DNA of 64,000 nt. Source: Gonapodya prolifera JEL478 (taxonomy: Eukaryota > Monoblepharomycota > Monoblepharidomycetes > Monoblepharidales > Gonapodyaceae). Each line of letters starts with the position of its first letter. Positions within the stretch are counted from its first letter, which is position 1. The notes beneath the pieces were generated by a model that was given only the letters and a program-made list of their open reading frames with translations, was not told where the DNA came from and did not search any database. The DNA is taken from the NCBI GenBank assembly GCA_001574975.1, contig KQ965794.1:1-64000 (forward strand). Direction: 5' to 3'. Positions 46,344 through 57,457 of the stretch are shown one piece after another. A program made the translations under genes and the position numbers.

Positions 46344-47222
46344 CTACAGTTGTGCGGATTTGTCGAGTACAAACGGGTCCTCTATAAATCTATGGTATGC
46401 AGGTCGCTCTAGTGATCTCTGAGCGACCTCGATATCGGTCTACGGTCATAGCGGTCAGGTTTGGACTGAATAGATGAAAGTAGTAATCTCACTTTGATAT
46501 CCGCGATGAGTGCATCTGTGCGATAAGAATGAAAACACATCAATGTCGTGAAACTCACGCGTTAGGCCAGTACTTACCTAAAGATGAGTATTCATATTCC
46601 GGTCGAATGAAGCCAAGTACTACTATTCGAAGCTCCTCTCCGTAAAAGTCCGATTCGAACACATTCATGATATGTACTTCCTGTTTCGGATACGAGCAAT
46701 TGACTTAACTTGAAGAATGTTATATCGGAAACAGTCCTCGACACTCACTGCAGTCTTTTTCGTGTTTTTATATGTGGGGTTCCACCCATAACTGTCACGA
46801 AGATATTATGAACACACGACAACCTCGACAATTTAAGCAAAGCCAAAGCCAAACCTCATGACCATGGGCCAGACTGTTGCACTTCGTCCAACGCTAGCCC
46901 ACCCATAGTGCACACCGATTTGTAGTCTAAAGAAATGGGACGATGTGAAGTTAATTGTCTCAACGGAAGCAATCGGATACTTGCACTGTCGCTTCGTTGT
47001 TAGAAACATCATCCCTACCCACAGAAATACAATAAGTCCCTTTCATCAAGAACCTCAAGAACAACCGGGGATTCCTTCTCACGGCAGGTTGGCTGTGGGA
47101 AAGCCCAAGTCCCTGCTTCCGCGCTTGAAGCCGTGGGTGACGGTTCCACGTAGTCTCACAGGATAAGGCGATTCAGGGGAAGGAGCACCAACAATGGATG
47201 GCCGTGTTGCGGGGGGTTTCAT
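46344..47222 (-). CDS. FMN1: Riboflavin kinase (flavokinase)
   Basis: Spread over about six short exons on the minus strand. Exon 1: [14 protein letters not shown], then [20 protein letters not shown] and [10 protein letters not shown], with the PTAN motif of flavokinases (47222-47085). Next come [20 protein letters not shown] (about 46925-46865), [15 protein letters not shown] (about 46790-46745; the WNP.YKN.KKT signature) and [20 protein letters not shown] with [12 protein letters not shown] (about 46680-46580). DALIADIK follows, and the last exon is [20 protein letters not shown] ending DKSAQL at 46344. Reaction: ATP plus riboflavin gives FMN, in cytosol or mitochondria. The start codon is 74 bp from that of POLD3 in the opposite direction. 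The upstream frame stays open, but this Met best fits the family N-terminus. Confidence 0.85.
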
Positions 47223-47296
47223 GGTTTCCGAAAATCTGGATCGTGTGTCCGAAGCCTTTGGCGGTGACCCGGCCGGACAAACCGGTCCAGTTGCAC
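47223..47296. promoter_or_regulatory. Compact bidirectional promoter (FMN1/POLD3)
   Basis: Only 74 bp separate the divergent start codons of riboflavin kinase (minus) and POLD3 (plus). The interval is GC-rich (CGGTGACCCGGCCGGACAAACCGG centred near 47272 is partly palindromic). No TATA-like box is evident. Confidence 0.4.
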
Positions 47297-49267
47297 ATGG
47301 CCGACTACACAGAAACGCTAACAAGATTGATCAACGACGAAAATCGAATTGTGCGTTCGATTACCCCTTCGATAACCCGAATCACCTTGCTGCGGTGAAC
47401 CTTTGCAGCTCGAAACTAAACCAATCATTGATTTGCCTTCCGCAGGTCTCGTACCACCTTCTAAGCAAACTGCTCGATGTCGATTTCAATACTTCAAAGC
47501 AGTGAGCTCAGGGCAACCCACTCCCAACGTTTATTTTGTGAATCACCATGAATGTCCAAGGATGTTGGCTTCATTCGAATCTCAACCTCCTATAAAACGC
47601 GAGGATTTTCACGTGACGTTCTGCACTTCCGGAGTTCTGAAAAATGGACAAGGGATTGGTGTGTTTCTGGTTTCCGAAGATGGACTTGACGGTGGGAATT
47701 GTAATGATTGCAAATGCCATGTTTTGCCTTAACGATTCGTTGCTAGACGCTAAGGAGAAGTTTTCCGTATTTTCTAGCCACGTGTATTGCATTGCACCAG
47801 TGAAACCAAAGGTATTTATCGCAAGCACCTCTTCCACCAAAAACAAACACGTTTGCACGGAAATAGGATTTGGAGGTTCTTTGTGCCGGCGACATCACAC
47901 CCGACCTTGTGCGCCAAGCAGGCAAGTGAGTTCTAGACCAACTATTCACGGCTACAGAGGTGTTGATGTGTGTTTCAAGGTTCTCTGGCATAACAAATGA
48001 CAACATCACCTTTGAAGAGAAAAGACGCCCAGCTGTGGCTGCACCACCTGTAAGTGTTTTGCAGTCGTTGACTTCTTGGTGTGCCGGTCACAATCACACT
48101 TTTATTTCCGAAAACAGGCAGCTCCCACTTCCTTGCAACCTTCGCGCTCAGAGCCTGCACAGACTGGAGATCCGAAAGTACGATCACTCGTGTCCTTAGA
48201 TGCTGAAGCGTGGTCATCTTTTTTTACCCTCATTCCGTCCCCAACAGTCCAATGGAATAAAATCCATGTTTGCAAAAGCTGAATCGGCTGCTCCAAAGCC
48301 ACCACTGACCAAACTCGAACCTAAAAAGACTACAGCAGCTAAAGGAAAAGCATCCCAGCAAGCAAAGGCACAAGGCAAGGGAGGGGCAGCTGCAAAGAAA
48401 CAGTCGGCCCCTGTTGCCGATGTGGACGAAGATTTCGTGGGTGGTGAAGAGTTTGTCAGCATTCGAGAGCTGACAAATGAAATTGCGCTCATCAGCAAGT
48501 GGGTCGTAAAACGAAGGGATTTGGAAAGCGGAAGATCGAAGACTCGGTTTCCGGTGGGTTGTGTGTCTAAGAGATGATCACGAAACACCCCTTGATTTTC
48601 CTTTCGCAGATGAATCTGACGAGTCAGGTGCAGACTTGCAACGACGCGAGCCTGTCATTGAAGAAGACGAGACCGAAATGGAGGGGGTCGAGATTGACGA
48701 CAACGCTGAAGCAAACGCGCCGAATATACTTGACACCGCAGCCGATGCGCCAGAAGCACCAACGGATAACAGCTTGGAAAACATGTTATTCAATGGTACG
48801 AAGAGTGGAGTGTTTCTGAAGAGCCGTTTACTGATACTTGACGTTCCACAGCGGCTCCCGGAAACGCGCCTAAAGGTCGCCGAAGGTACAAAAAGATAGT
48901 ACCAAGGACATATCGGGACGAAAAGGGGTATATTGGTGGGTTTTGTCACAGATGAAGAAATTTGACACCAATTGAAACAGAGCCGATCTTAGTTACCACC
49001 CAAGAAGAGGTCATTGTTTCCGAATCAGAGGACGAATCTCCACCACCGTCTCGCACGGTACCAACGGCCAGTATTCGACCCGCGACGGCCCCGAAAGCGG
49101 TCCCCAAGAAATCGGCACCACCGACAACTGAACCCGACTCTCCGCCACCTAAAAAGGGGGCAGGCCGTGGGAAAAGCAGTGGAGGGGGAACATCTACCGC
49201 GAAGAAGGACGAGAAAGGAAACAACAGTGGGCAGAAGAGCTTGCTCAGCTTCTTTGCGAAGAAGTGA
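47297..49267 (+). CDS. POLD3: DNA polymerase delta subunit 3 (Cdc27/p66/Pol32 family)
   Basis: The start [18 protein letters not shown] is spliced to [19 protein letters not shown] and then to [20 protein letters not shown], the winged-helix N-terminus that binds the B subunit of polymerase delta. [10 protein letters not shown] (about 47785) closes that domain. The middle and C-terminal parts are disordered, rich in Lys/Ala/Glu/Asp, with a conserved-looking [19 protein letters not shown]-like patch near 48870-48935. The protein ends with [11 protein letters not shown] (49235-49264), a canonical PCNA-binding PIP box at the extreme C-terminus, as in POLD3/Cdc27. It anchors polymerase delta to PCNA during lagging-strand synthesis and also serves translesion polymerase zeta. 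About eight introns. Confidence 0.85.
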
Positions 49268-49422
49268 CAGTGTAATCGGGGATTGTATACATTAGCAAGT
49301 TGTATTCACATGATCAAGATGACTCAAAAAGGCGCTTTCGCATATCCGTGAGCAGAAACGAGATTTGGTCCGCTGTAGTGTTCTTTGATGACGCCGCTAG
49401 TTAGTTGAATGCTCAGTGCAAT

Positions 49423-49823
49423 TTAAGGACAAGGACTTGCTTTTTTCTGCAATTCGTCTCGCACGGCAACATCCAGCAAGTCGTATCGCTCCATCGGTGG
49501 CAGATGTGTTACGATAGGACCTCCCTCTGACAACGGTATCTGATGATCGTGGTGAAGACAACATATCTGGACGCAAACAAGATCGAGCTTACATTTTTCT
49601 GGTATTCGTTGGCAAGCAGACCTGATAGTAGTTGCAAATCCGCCCGACGTTTATCCAGTAACATTCGAGCAGTCGATTCATCTGCTGTTCGCATTGCACG
49701 GAAGTCATCTCGCACACTGCTCAACAGGTGATCGCGAAACGATCGAGAGCGTCTTTCTTCCGCAGGCCATCTTCGGTAAAGACGTAGGAAGGCTCGATAT
49801 GTGCTGAGGGTCTCCGACTGCAT
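49423..49823 (-). CDS. UQCC2/Cbp6-like mitochondrial complex III assembly factor
   Basis: The first exon MQSETLSTYRAFLRLYRRWP (49823) with FRDHLLSSVRDDFRAM and LSGLLANEYQKN matches the short helical UQCC2/Cbp6 layout (YRxFLxLxxxWPxDExxxxRxxxxxLRxxVxxxFR...L..L....YxxKYP). One intron (about 49607-49541) is followed by IPLSEGGPIVTHLPPMERYD and the end QKKASPCP at 49423. The family binds cytochrome b mRNA/nascent cytochrome b with Cbp3/UQCC1 at the mitoribosome exit. A plain LYR-motif protein is the main alternative, since LRLYRRW also contains LYR. Length about 110 residues. Confidence 0.6.
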
Positions 49824-49879
49824 TTAGAAAAAGATACGATTCTCTATCGGTATGAGAGAGTAATAAGCACCCCACAAAT

Positions 49880-50812
49880 CTAATACGTTGTATTCAAGAA
49901 TTGCAACAAATCTCCTCTGTTTCTGTCCCGAATTTTATCATCTCTCGACTTCGACACCTGTTTTTATACAATGATGGTTGTGAGCACTTCCAATAAAAGG
50001 TCGATAATCGACAGACGCGCCCACCTTCATCTTCATTTTCTTTCCGGTGATTGAACTCCGCACATATTCGTATTCAGATTCGGAGCTGTTACTGTCAGCC
50101 GATGAAGTGCGCCGTTTTGACTTCTTCTTTTTACTTCTCTGTTGTCCGAAAATCGAGAGTTCGTGATGAATTCGTGAGAAATTTGTCATGAACAATATTT
50201 GAAACGGTCTCACATCCCGCCTTTTCCGGTCATCGTCCCTTTCACGTTTCGATCGTGCCTTCTTTGACTTTGAACGCTTTCGCTCTGAAAACGAACAGTC
50301 AGTACTTTACAGATACTGAAAGCGACACCGAACTACCTTTTCGACTACCACTGCTGTCCGTAGAGTTGTCCGAATCGCTCTCCGAGGAAATTTTGTCCCT
50401 TTCGGACGAGGACGACCGGCTTCGGGAACGGCGTCTCTTTCGCCTCTTTTTATCGTCGCGCCCTTCGCCGACCGCTAGTAGTCAATCGACAAAGCGCCTC
50501 AGACGGCGCATATTCAAGTGTCAACGGTATGTCACACCAATCCACGGTGCCATGCCCGTTTCGTGAAAAAAGAGTGGAACAGTGAGGCTGCGCCCTCGAT
50601 CGACTGTGTCCCGAAGAAAAGAACACACCTTTATCGTCTCTGTATTTCTCCCCCGTCTCCGAGCTCTTTCGATGCTTTGGTGGGGGCGACCTCGACCGGG
50701 AACGAGAACGAGAGCTCAAATCCCGTTTCCCCCCATCTGAATCTCGCCCACGTCTGTCCAAAGACTGGTTACTCCTTGACTTCCGTCGCTCGTCTTCGAC
50801 TGAAGAACCCAT
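49880..50812 (-). CDS. Small SR/Lys-rich nuclear protein, family not named
   Basis: Starts MGSSVEDERRKSRSNQSLDR (50812) followed by SSRSRSRSRSPPPKHRKS. Exons at about 50475-50345 (KKRRKRRRSRSRSSSSERDK), 50285-50215 (ERKRSKSKKARSKRERDDD) and 50140-50020 (SKKKKSKRRTSSADSNSSES, VRSSITGKKMKMK) follow. The last exon is VSKSRDDKIRDRNRGDLLQF with LNTTY and stop at 49880. The end of the protein (GKKMKMKVSKxxxDKxRDxNRxxLLxFLN) looks conserved, like small eukaryotic Lys/Arg-Ser-rich proteins of splicing speckles; I cannot name the family. Divergent from the DnaJ gene (83 bp). Confidence 0.6.
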
Positions 50813-50895
50813 GAGCGTATCGACGATTGAGGGCACACGATTGACTGTGGTCACCTCTGTCCATAATCGCTGTCATTTATCCATTTCTCAATCAA

Positions 50896-52512
50896 ATGAA
50901 GACAAGAATACTCCTAATTTGCATTGCAAGCTCTCTCGCCTTATTCACCGCCCTTGTTACTGCCGGAAAGGACTTCTACGGCATACTGGGTGTCTCGAGA
51001 GACGCTCAAAATCGACAGATTCGCAAGGCTTACAAGGAGCTCTCGCGAAAATGGTGCGTAGCAGTGCTCTGCGCAAGTTCCGAAGCCATCTTAACTGGCG
51101 GCATAAGGCATCCGGACAAGAATCCTGACAAGAAAGAGGAAGCACAAGCGAAGTTTGTGGAAATCTCCGAAGGTGGGACCGGATGCCGATTGGCAATGCG
51201 AATGGTTGCAATTATGACCTGATGGTAATTCATGAAGCGTATGAGGTGCTCTCGGATGAGGAAAAGCGAAGAATCTACGACCAATATGGGGAGGAAGGTC
51301 TGAAGCAGAATGGCGGCGGTGGCCAGACACACAATCCGTTTGATGTCTTTTCACAGTATGTATAGTCATCCTGGCTGCTAATTGTCATTAACTATAAGTG
51401 GTACCACGAAACAGATTCTTTGGAGGCAGCTTCGGGGGTTCGTACCGAGTTCCTTGTTTCAACCCCGTGGTTTCCAACCGAACTGTTGTTGGAAGGTCAC
51501 CAGCAGCGACAAGAGAGGAAGGGTCCGGAGATTAGTCTGGAACTTGCTGTCACTCTGGAAGACCTATTCAGTGGCCGAGATGTTGATGTGAGCCAACACG
51601 TGACTGTTCGAGTTCTCTGTGCTCGGTTCGGAGACCCAAACCCCCATTAGGTGGAGCTGAACAAGCAAGTTCTATGCCCAAAATGCCGGGGAACGGGCGC
51701 GAAGAATCCGGACGATGTAACAACGTGCTCGTCATGTCACGGTCACGGCATCAAAATAGTTAGGCATCAATTGGGACCTGGAATGTTCCAACAGATGCAA
51801 ACTACGTGAGTGAAGTCACTTTCGCTTCCATGATGGTGTGACACATCACCTCGTCACTAGCTGCGATGTTTGCGGTGGCAAAGGAAAGGTCGTTCGTACC
51901 AAATGTCCCCACTGCCAAGGGAAGAAAGTCAAACGACGATCGAATCAAATATCTGTCGCGATTGAGCGTGGGATGACGGATGGGCAGAAGATTGTCTTCG
52001 AGCGGGAAGGAGACCAATCACCTGATGTGACTCCCGGTGATGTTGTATTCACGCTCAAAACGGCGGAACACCCCGTGTTCACACGAGTCGGGGACAACTT
52101 GTATACCCACGAGACTATTACCTTGCAGGAGGCGTTGGTTGGGTTTCGAAAGGTCCTCAAGCATTTGGATGGTAGTGAGGTGATTCTCGACCGGAACGGA
52201 ACTGTGACACAACCAGGTGGGTGAAGGAGAAGCTTTGCGATATATGATTTTCGCTCCTTACCTGTCGACCATCACCAACCCCAGGTTATGTGCAAGAGCT
52301 GCTCCAAGAGGGAATGCCCTTGCACACCTTTCCCAGCGAACGAGGGAAGTTATACGTCGAGTACAATGTGGTGCTTCCAACCAAACTGACGACAACTCAA
52401 GCTGATGGTGAGTAAAACCTTCACAGGCAGGCGTCATCATCGTCCCTGTCTGAATTCAACGGTTTTGCAAGCTATTTTGCAACATTTCTCTGGTCACCGG
52501 GAAGAATTATAG
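50896..52512 (+). CDS. ER-luminal type I DnaJ/Hsp40 (Scj1/DNAJB11-like)
   Basis: A signal peptide, [20 protein letters not shown] with VTAG, precedes the J domain [20 protein letters not shown]. The HPD motif is rebuilt across an intron (51055-51105): KW then [20 protein letters not shown]. After another intron come [20 protein letters not shown], a G/F region (FGGSFGGSY) and a zinc-finger domain with four CxxCxGxG-type repeats: [32 protein letters not shown] (51675-51930). The substrate-binding C-terminal part has [20 protein letters not shown]. The protein ends FSGHREEL at 52512. REEL could act as a weak K/HDEL-type retrieval signal (inference). It stimulates the ATPase of BiP and helps fold secretory proteins. 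Confidence 0.87.
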
Positions 52513-52619
52513 TCATTCTTGTTCGTAAAGTAGTAGGACTGTGTGACATAAGTATATCCTTGTTGAGCGCATATTTATTGTCGATACAACGCTACATGGT
52601 CCATTTCAGATAAAGGACT

Positions 52620-53948
52620 TCACCATCCCCGCGTCGCCATCTTCTGGCCCTCTGGTAGTGTATCGCAGTTGATACCGACCATTGGTTCACCTGCAAGCGA
52701 CCAATGCTCAGTGGTGAATCGTAAGAAAGAAGCGACTAGGCTACACTCACCCAAATCCTCGCTCACTTCCGCCAGGATCTTGGGGTCCTTGTAGTGCGTG
52801 ACAGCCTTGACAATTGCTCGGGCACGCTTTACGGGGTCGCCGGATTTGAAGATGCCAGATCCCACGAACACGCCGTCAACACCAAGTTGCATCATCTATT
52901 AGTTGGTAGTAGTAGTAGCCATTAACAGGTGACACGTGCGGGCAAAGGGCCACGAGGCGTCATCACTCACCAACGCAGCGTCCGCGGGGGTTGCAACACC
53001 TCCCGCGGCAAAGTTCACGACGGGCAATCGGCCGAGCCGCGCCGTTTCCTTGAGGAGGTGGAATGGCGCCCCAAGCTCTTTCGCAAAGGTGAACAGCTCA
53101 TCCTCGTCCATTGCCTGGGCTCGTCGAATGTCCGAGTGGACCTGTCGAGCGTGGCGGACGGCCTCAACAACATTTCCTGTTCCAGCCTCACCCTTGGTGC
53201 GGATCATCTTTGAGAAACTGCCGTTAGAGACATGGGCCACCACCTTGGGAGCTGTTTTCTACTTACGGCGGCACCTTCGTTTACTCGTCTCAGTGCCTCT
53301 CCGAGGTTTCGGCAGCCGCACACGTACGGAACATCGAACTTGTGCTTGTTGATGTGGTTAACGTCGTCGGCGGGTGTCAAGACTTCAGATTCGTCAATGT
53401 AGTCGATGCCAATCGCTTCCAAGATCTGTAACGAAGGACATATTCAGAAGGCGGCTTAGATGAAGAAAGCATCGTGTGTTGTTTAACCTGAGCCTCGACA
53501 AAGTGTCCGATCCGGACTTTCGCCATGACAGGTATAGTCACGGCAGCTTTAATCTCCTTGATCATTTTGGGGTCCGACATCCGGGCGACACCGCCTACAG
53601 ATAGATGCGTTGAAGTGGAAATGGTGTAAGGAGGGGGGTTGTTCCGCACCTTCTTTTCGGATATCGGCTGGGACCCGTTCCAACGCCATGACTGCGACAG
53701 CACCAGCTTCTTCAGCGATACGCGCTTGCTCAACGTTCACAACGTCCATGATGACGCCGCCCTGGCAGTAAGAGCAGAGAATCGTTAAGATATCCGTGCC
53801 ACCATGGTACGTGTTCGGATCTTTAACTTACCTTGAGCATCTGGGCCAATCCGGCCTTGAGTCTGAACTTGTCATCGGTTGCACCGTTTGCAAGAGTGTG
53901 GGTGCCGTTGGCTTGACCGTTTGTGAGATTCGATGGTGCAGAGAACAT
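52620..53948 (-). CDS. SNZ1: Pyridoxal 5'-phosphate synthase subunit PDX1/SNZ
   Basis: Start [19 protein letters not shown] (53948), exon 1 ending [13 protein letters not shown]. Then [20 protein letters not shown] (Asp of the active site) and [14 protein letters not shown] (Schiff-base Lys). [34 protein letters not shown] (second Lys) and [20 protein letters not shown] follow. [17 protein letters not shown] and [16 protein letters not shown] continue into [16 protein letters not shown] (phosphate-binding GxGIF). It ends ATRGW at 52620. It builds PLP from ribose 5-phosphate, glyceraldehyde 3-phosphate and ammonia supplied by the PDX2/SNO glutaminase (not in this window). At least six introns. 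Confidence 0.93.
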
Positions 53949-54375
53949 TGTCACGAGGATCGACGATGAAGGGCTGTAAGGGAGGAGTGCGTGATGATGG
54001 AAGGGACAGGAGACTCGGTGAGACGTGCAGCGTAGGCAATCGAGCGACGGAGAGTGCGCACGGTTGGCTTGAAGAAAATCGATCTGACTCCGATGCCCTT
54101 TTCATTGGAAACCTTTTGTAACCTCACCTGTATTTAGCCGTTCTGCCGGAACCCTGGAACCTCCGCTTTCAAGCAAAGCCATCTTCGCCACGCTCTCCTG
54201 CTGCGGGCAGCGTGTATTTTACGAATCATAGCTGGGGATTTTGGAAATCTTCTCCGGTGCACGAGCCTGCGTTCAAATTTAGTTCAGTCTATCATTGGCT
54301 GATTCGACAGTTGATTTGGGAAGGCTACGACAGCAATCCACTGAAATATCTATTTTTCCAATTCGGTCTGTCCGT
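53949..54375. promoter_or_regulatory. Intergenic region between divergent PDX1 and EME1
   Basis: 427 bp without a recognised gene. Short frames on both strands (53933-54121 plus, 54105 minus) have no family content. The part near 54280-54375 is an in-frame upstream extension of the EME1 first exon (Met at 54295), so a longer N-terminus is possible. No promoter motif stands out. Confidence 0.4.
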
Positions 54376-56519
54376 ATGTCCGTGGAAGATGTCTTGGCGA
54401 TATGTCCGCACATGGCAGACAGGAGAATTCACATTATCAGAGACTTGTCCATCACTAACAGCGTGGAAGAAACCGTCAATCGGTAAGCGATCGCCTTTAA
54501 GCTCGTGTCTTTTCTGTCATTTAGGATCATCCGTCTTCCCTGATACGTATTTATTGGTGAAAGAATTCTCGACGGAACTTTCGACAGCGAGTCAAACATG
54601 AACGAAGCACATGGAGTACGCAGCCCAAAGTCAGTGTTGGTGCTTTCTGGCAGTGGAGCTGAAGCGGGGCTTAGAAGGCGCTCGAACTCGCCACCCATGG
54701 ACTTGGACGGCTCTTTGAACGACAGGGTTGATCCTCCCTTCACCCGTCATGGGACTTCTCGTCGGCCTAGCAACCCTTCACCTGACCCTCCACCTGTACG
54801 TTCCCCGTCGTGCAAACATGCTCCGCTCAAGCTTCTGGACCTATCTGACGACGAGGAACCCTCAAAGGAGAACAGTAAACCATTGCATGCCAATGGCGCT
54901 TCCCGGTATCGACCCAAAAACTCCATTCGAATACCGGGCAACATTTCTTCGGAATCGGAGGAAAGCTCGTCTGAGAGTGCGAGTGCAGCCCCTGGAGGCC
55001 AGTTCCGGAAAGGGGGTGGTGATAAGGACAGTTTTAGTGACGATGCTCTTCCTGTGCCTAAGAAGAAGAGGACCAAGCGCTCGCAGGAAGACATCGAAGC
55101 TGCTAAACGTGCAAAAGAAGAGGCAAGAAGAGGTCGGGTGAGTTTCCGGTGTCATGTTTCAAACGTTGGGACTTCCTCGACATCTCCGTCAACCTTGATT
55201 AGGAGATGGAGCGGGAAGAGAAGCGGCGGAAGAAAGAAGAAGAGAAGGAGCAAAAGAAGATGGAACGAGAGCTCAAACAGAGGAAAAAGCTTGAGGAGAA
55301 GGTGATTGGCACCAAGGTATATTTTATGTTGCGAGGATCTCAAAAGTTATTCTTCCCCAAGGCGGTGCAAGAAGAAGAGAAGCGTATTGAAAAGCAACAA
55401 CGTGAAGCGAACCGCTTGAGGTCGAAGTCTGATGGAATGGCAGAAATGATTGTGGATGTCGACCTCACCATCGTCAACGATGCGACCTTTGGAGTCAGTT
55501 TACTCGCGGAATTGAAGAAGCTCGGCGTTTTGGCGGTGAATGCCGTGCAGCTGCCAGTTCCAAACACGGTGCGGTGGACGCGTCGGTCTACAGTCAAATA
55601 TGACGTCGAGACGGAAAAGTTCAACCCCGTTCCAGAGTACGAGGAAGTTCAGAGCCAGATTATCGTCCTGCTTGATGCGTTCGAGTTTGCGGCTGCGGCA
55701 TCTTCTGATCACGATCTGCAGAACCACATCAACCAAGTATGCAGAGCTTTTCCTGACCACCAAGTGACCTACGTGATTGTCGGCTTGCGAGACTACTACA
55801 AGAAACACAAGAGCCTCATTAATGTCGAGTACAGGAACAGGGTTTTGGGTCCGGATGAGACTGTTGTAGCTCCGAAGAAAGGCAAAAACAAAGGGCACGA
55901 CATATCCAAGCTTCCTGACCAAGCAACAGTGGAGCGACAACTACTCTATATGCAAATGGTGCTTGGGTGTAAAGTGATCGAATGCCATGACGCGGAACTT
56001 TTGATCGAGTGGATGCATTCGTTCACCCAGGAAGTTGGGATCAAGCCTTATGCGTGGGTTCTTGTGTTCTTTCTTCCGCCGCAAGACGCACAACCCGAAA
56101 CAAAAAGGAATTTTTTGGATCCCCCAGAGCCTGGAAAGAGAATCTTTTCGACTTTGATCACAACTCCATCCGCTCCGGCTCCGGCAATGCTGATACTTGG
56201 TTGAAAATTCTCATGGGGATGCACCGTCTCACGGAGACACATGCGCGTGCAATTGCTGAGGTGTACCCCACGATGCAGCAATTGATGGACGCCTATTCCC
56301 GCTGCGGGGCCAACGTGGCGAAAGCCTCAAAGCTTCTCGCCGAAATCCAAGTGAGCAGAACTCGGCAGTTGCACTTACTTGAGCGGTCTTTCTCAGAACT
56401 CTACAACACAGGTCAACAACGGCACACTGACAGAGCCCAGCTGGCGAAAAATCGGCCCAGCTTTGTCCAGTAGAATGTACTCATTTTTTGCTGCCTGTGA
56501 TCCTTTCGAGGCATTGTAG
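54376..56519 (+). CDS. EME1: EME1/Mms4-like structure-specific endonuclease subunit with CUE-like N-terminus
   Basis: Exon 1 MSVEDVLAICPHMADRRIHI, with IRDLSITNSVEETVNR, splices in phase (54482 to about 54583) to ILDGTFDSESNMNEA: a CUE-like helical module. Next come disordered Ser/Pro parts and a long charged coiled coil (REEKRRKKEEEKEQKKMERE). The ERCC4-type nuclease fold follows, with MIVDVDLTIVNDATFGVSLL, QSQIIVLLDAFEFAAAA, VTYVIVGLRDYYKKHKS and DQATVERQLLYMQMVLGCKV, without the catalytic GDxxxERKxxxD. The helix-hairpin-helix end is LMGMHRLTETHARAIAEVYP, then across an intron VNNGTLTEPSWRKIGPALSS, RMYSFFAACDPFEAL to 56519. EME1 is the non-catalytic partner of MUS81 and cleaves branched DNA at stalled forks and junctions. 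MUS81 is not in the window. Confidence 0.85.
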
Positions 56520-56598
56520 TTGTTGAGTCTGTGACCACAGCCGTGCGTCACCGTATATTTATCCGAATGACGAGATTGTGGCGCACAATTCCTCAACA

Positions 56599-57341
56599 AT
56601 GCTTAGTTCCCGTTCTGTTTTAGCGCTTTCACGAAGCTTTCCGAAAGTTAAGCTTCAGACAGCTTCTTCGGCGCGGACTCTTGCGTCATCCGGAAAGGTC
56701 TGTCTGTTCGGATGAAAGATTGATCCCGAATGTTAAATCTTCCCATCAGCCCTACCGAATTCTCGGATTGCAACAGATTGCCATCGGGGGTTTGGACAAG
56801 GGAGCGCTCAAATCGCTCTGGGTGGATAGTTTTGGTCTGAAGCAGAAAGGTGAACCCGATCGCACATTCATTTTATTCCAGCCCATCCACCATTGTACCA
56901 TTTCAAGGCACTTTTAAGAGCGAGAAGGAGAATGTGGATGAAGACATTCTGGAGCTGGGGGTTGGCCCACTTGCCATCGAGGTTGACATTATGCAACCTC
57001 TGGACGCCAGCAAATCCCCAAAAGTGAGAATAGAAAGCCAGTCATGCTATTTTCATGGCTGTGGTTCATCCAACCTATTCCCTTCGAAGGTTCATGTGCC
57101 TCCTCTGAATCATTTGGGACTCTGGGTGGACGATATCGAGAAAGCTGTGGAGCACATGACCAAGGAAGGGTTTCGCTTCACTCCTGGTGGCATTCGCGTC
57201 GGAGCAGCGGGCCACAAAGTAACATTTGTTCACCCGAAAGGAAATGATGCAACACCGAAAAGTGGTGAAGGAGTACTCATTGAGCTCGTGCAAGCACCCC
57301 CAGAAGTTATTGCGGAGTACGATAGGATTGCTGCCCTGTAA
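56599..57341 (+). CDS. VOC-family protein, methylmalonyl-CoA epimerase/glyoxalase-like, mitochondrial
   Basis: The N-terminus [31 protein letters not shown] is Ser/Arg-rich without acids, a likely mitochondrial presequence. The first VOC half, [20 protein letters not shown] with SLWVDSFGL, is followed by [19 protein letters not shown]. Across an intron the second half reads [44 protein letters not shown] and [18 protein letters not shown]. The motifs [14 protein letters not shown] and [10 protein letters not shown] parallel methylmalonyl-CoA epimerase (IGAHGKPVIFLHPK, GVLVELEQA). Lactoylglutathione lyase-like activity is the alternative. The metal ligands would be the Gln/His of each half and a Glu (IEL). 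Three short introns, one with a GTCTGT donor. Confidence 0.7.
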
Positions 57342-57457
57342 ATAAAATGCGACCGTTGCCCAAACTGCTTTGTAAATGTTGAGGCCACACCGCAGAGTGT
57401 GAAAACAAAAAATGATACGAGAATTTACAGAGAGCTACCAAACGGACTTCAACCCCG

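Noticed and set aside
46210-46422. Plus-strand ORF of 70 codons
   Set aside because: It overlaps the last exon of riboflavin kinase on the other strand and has no recognisable content.
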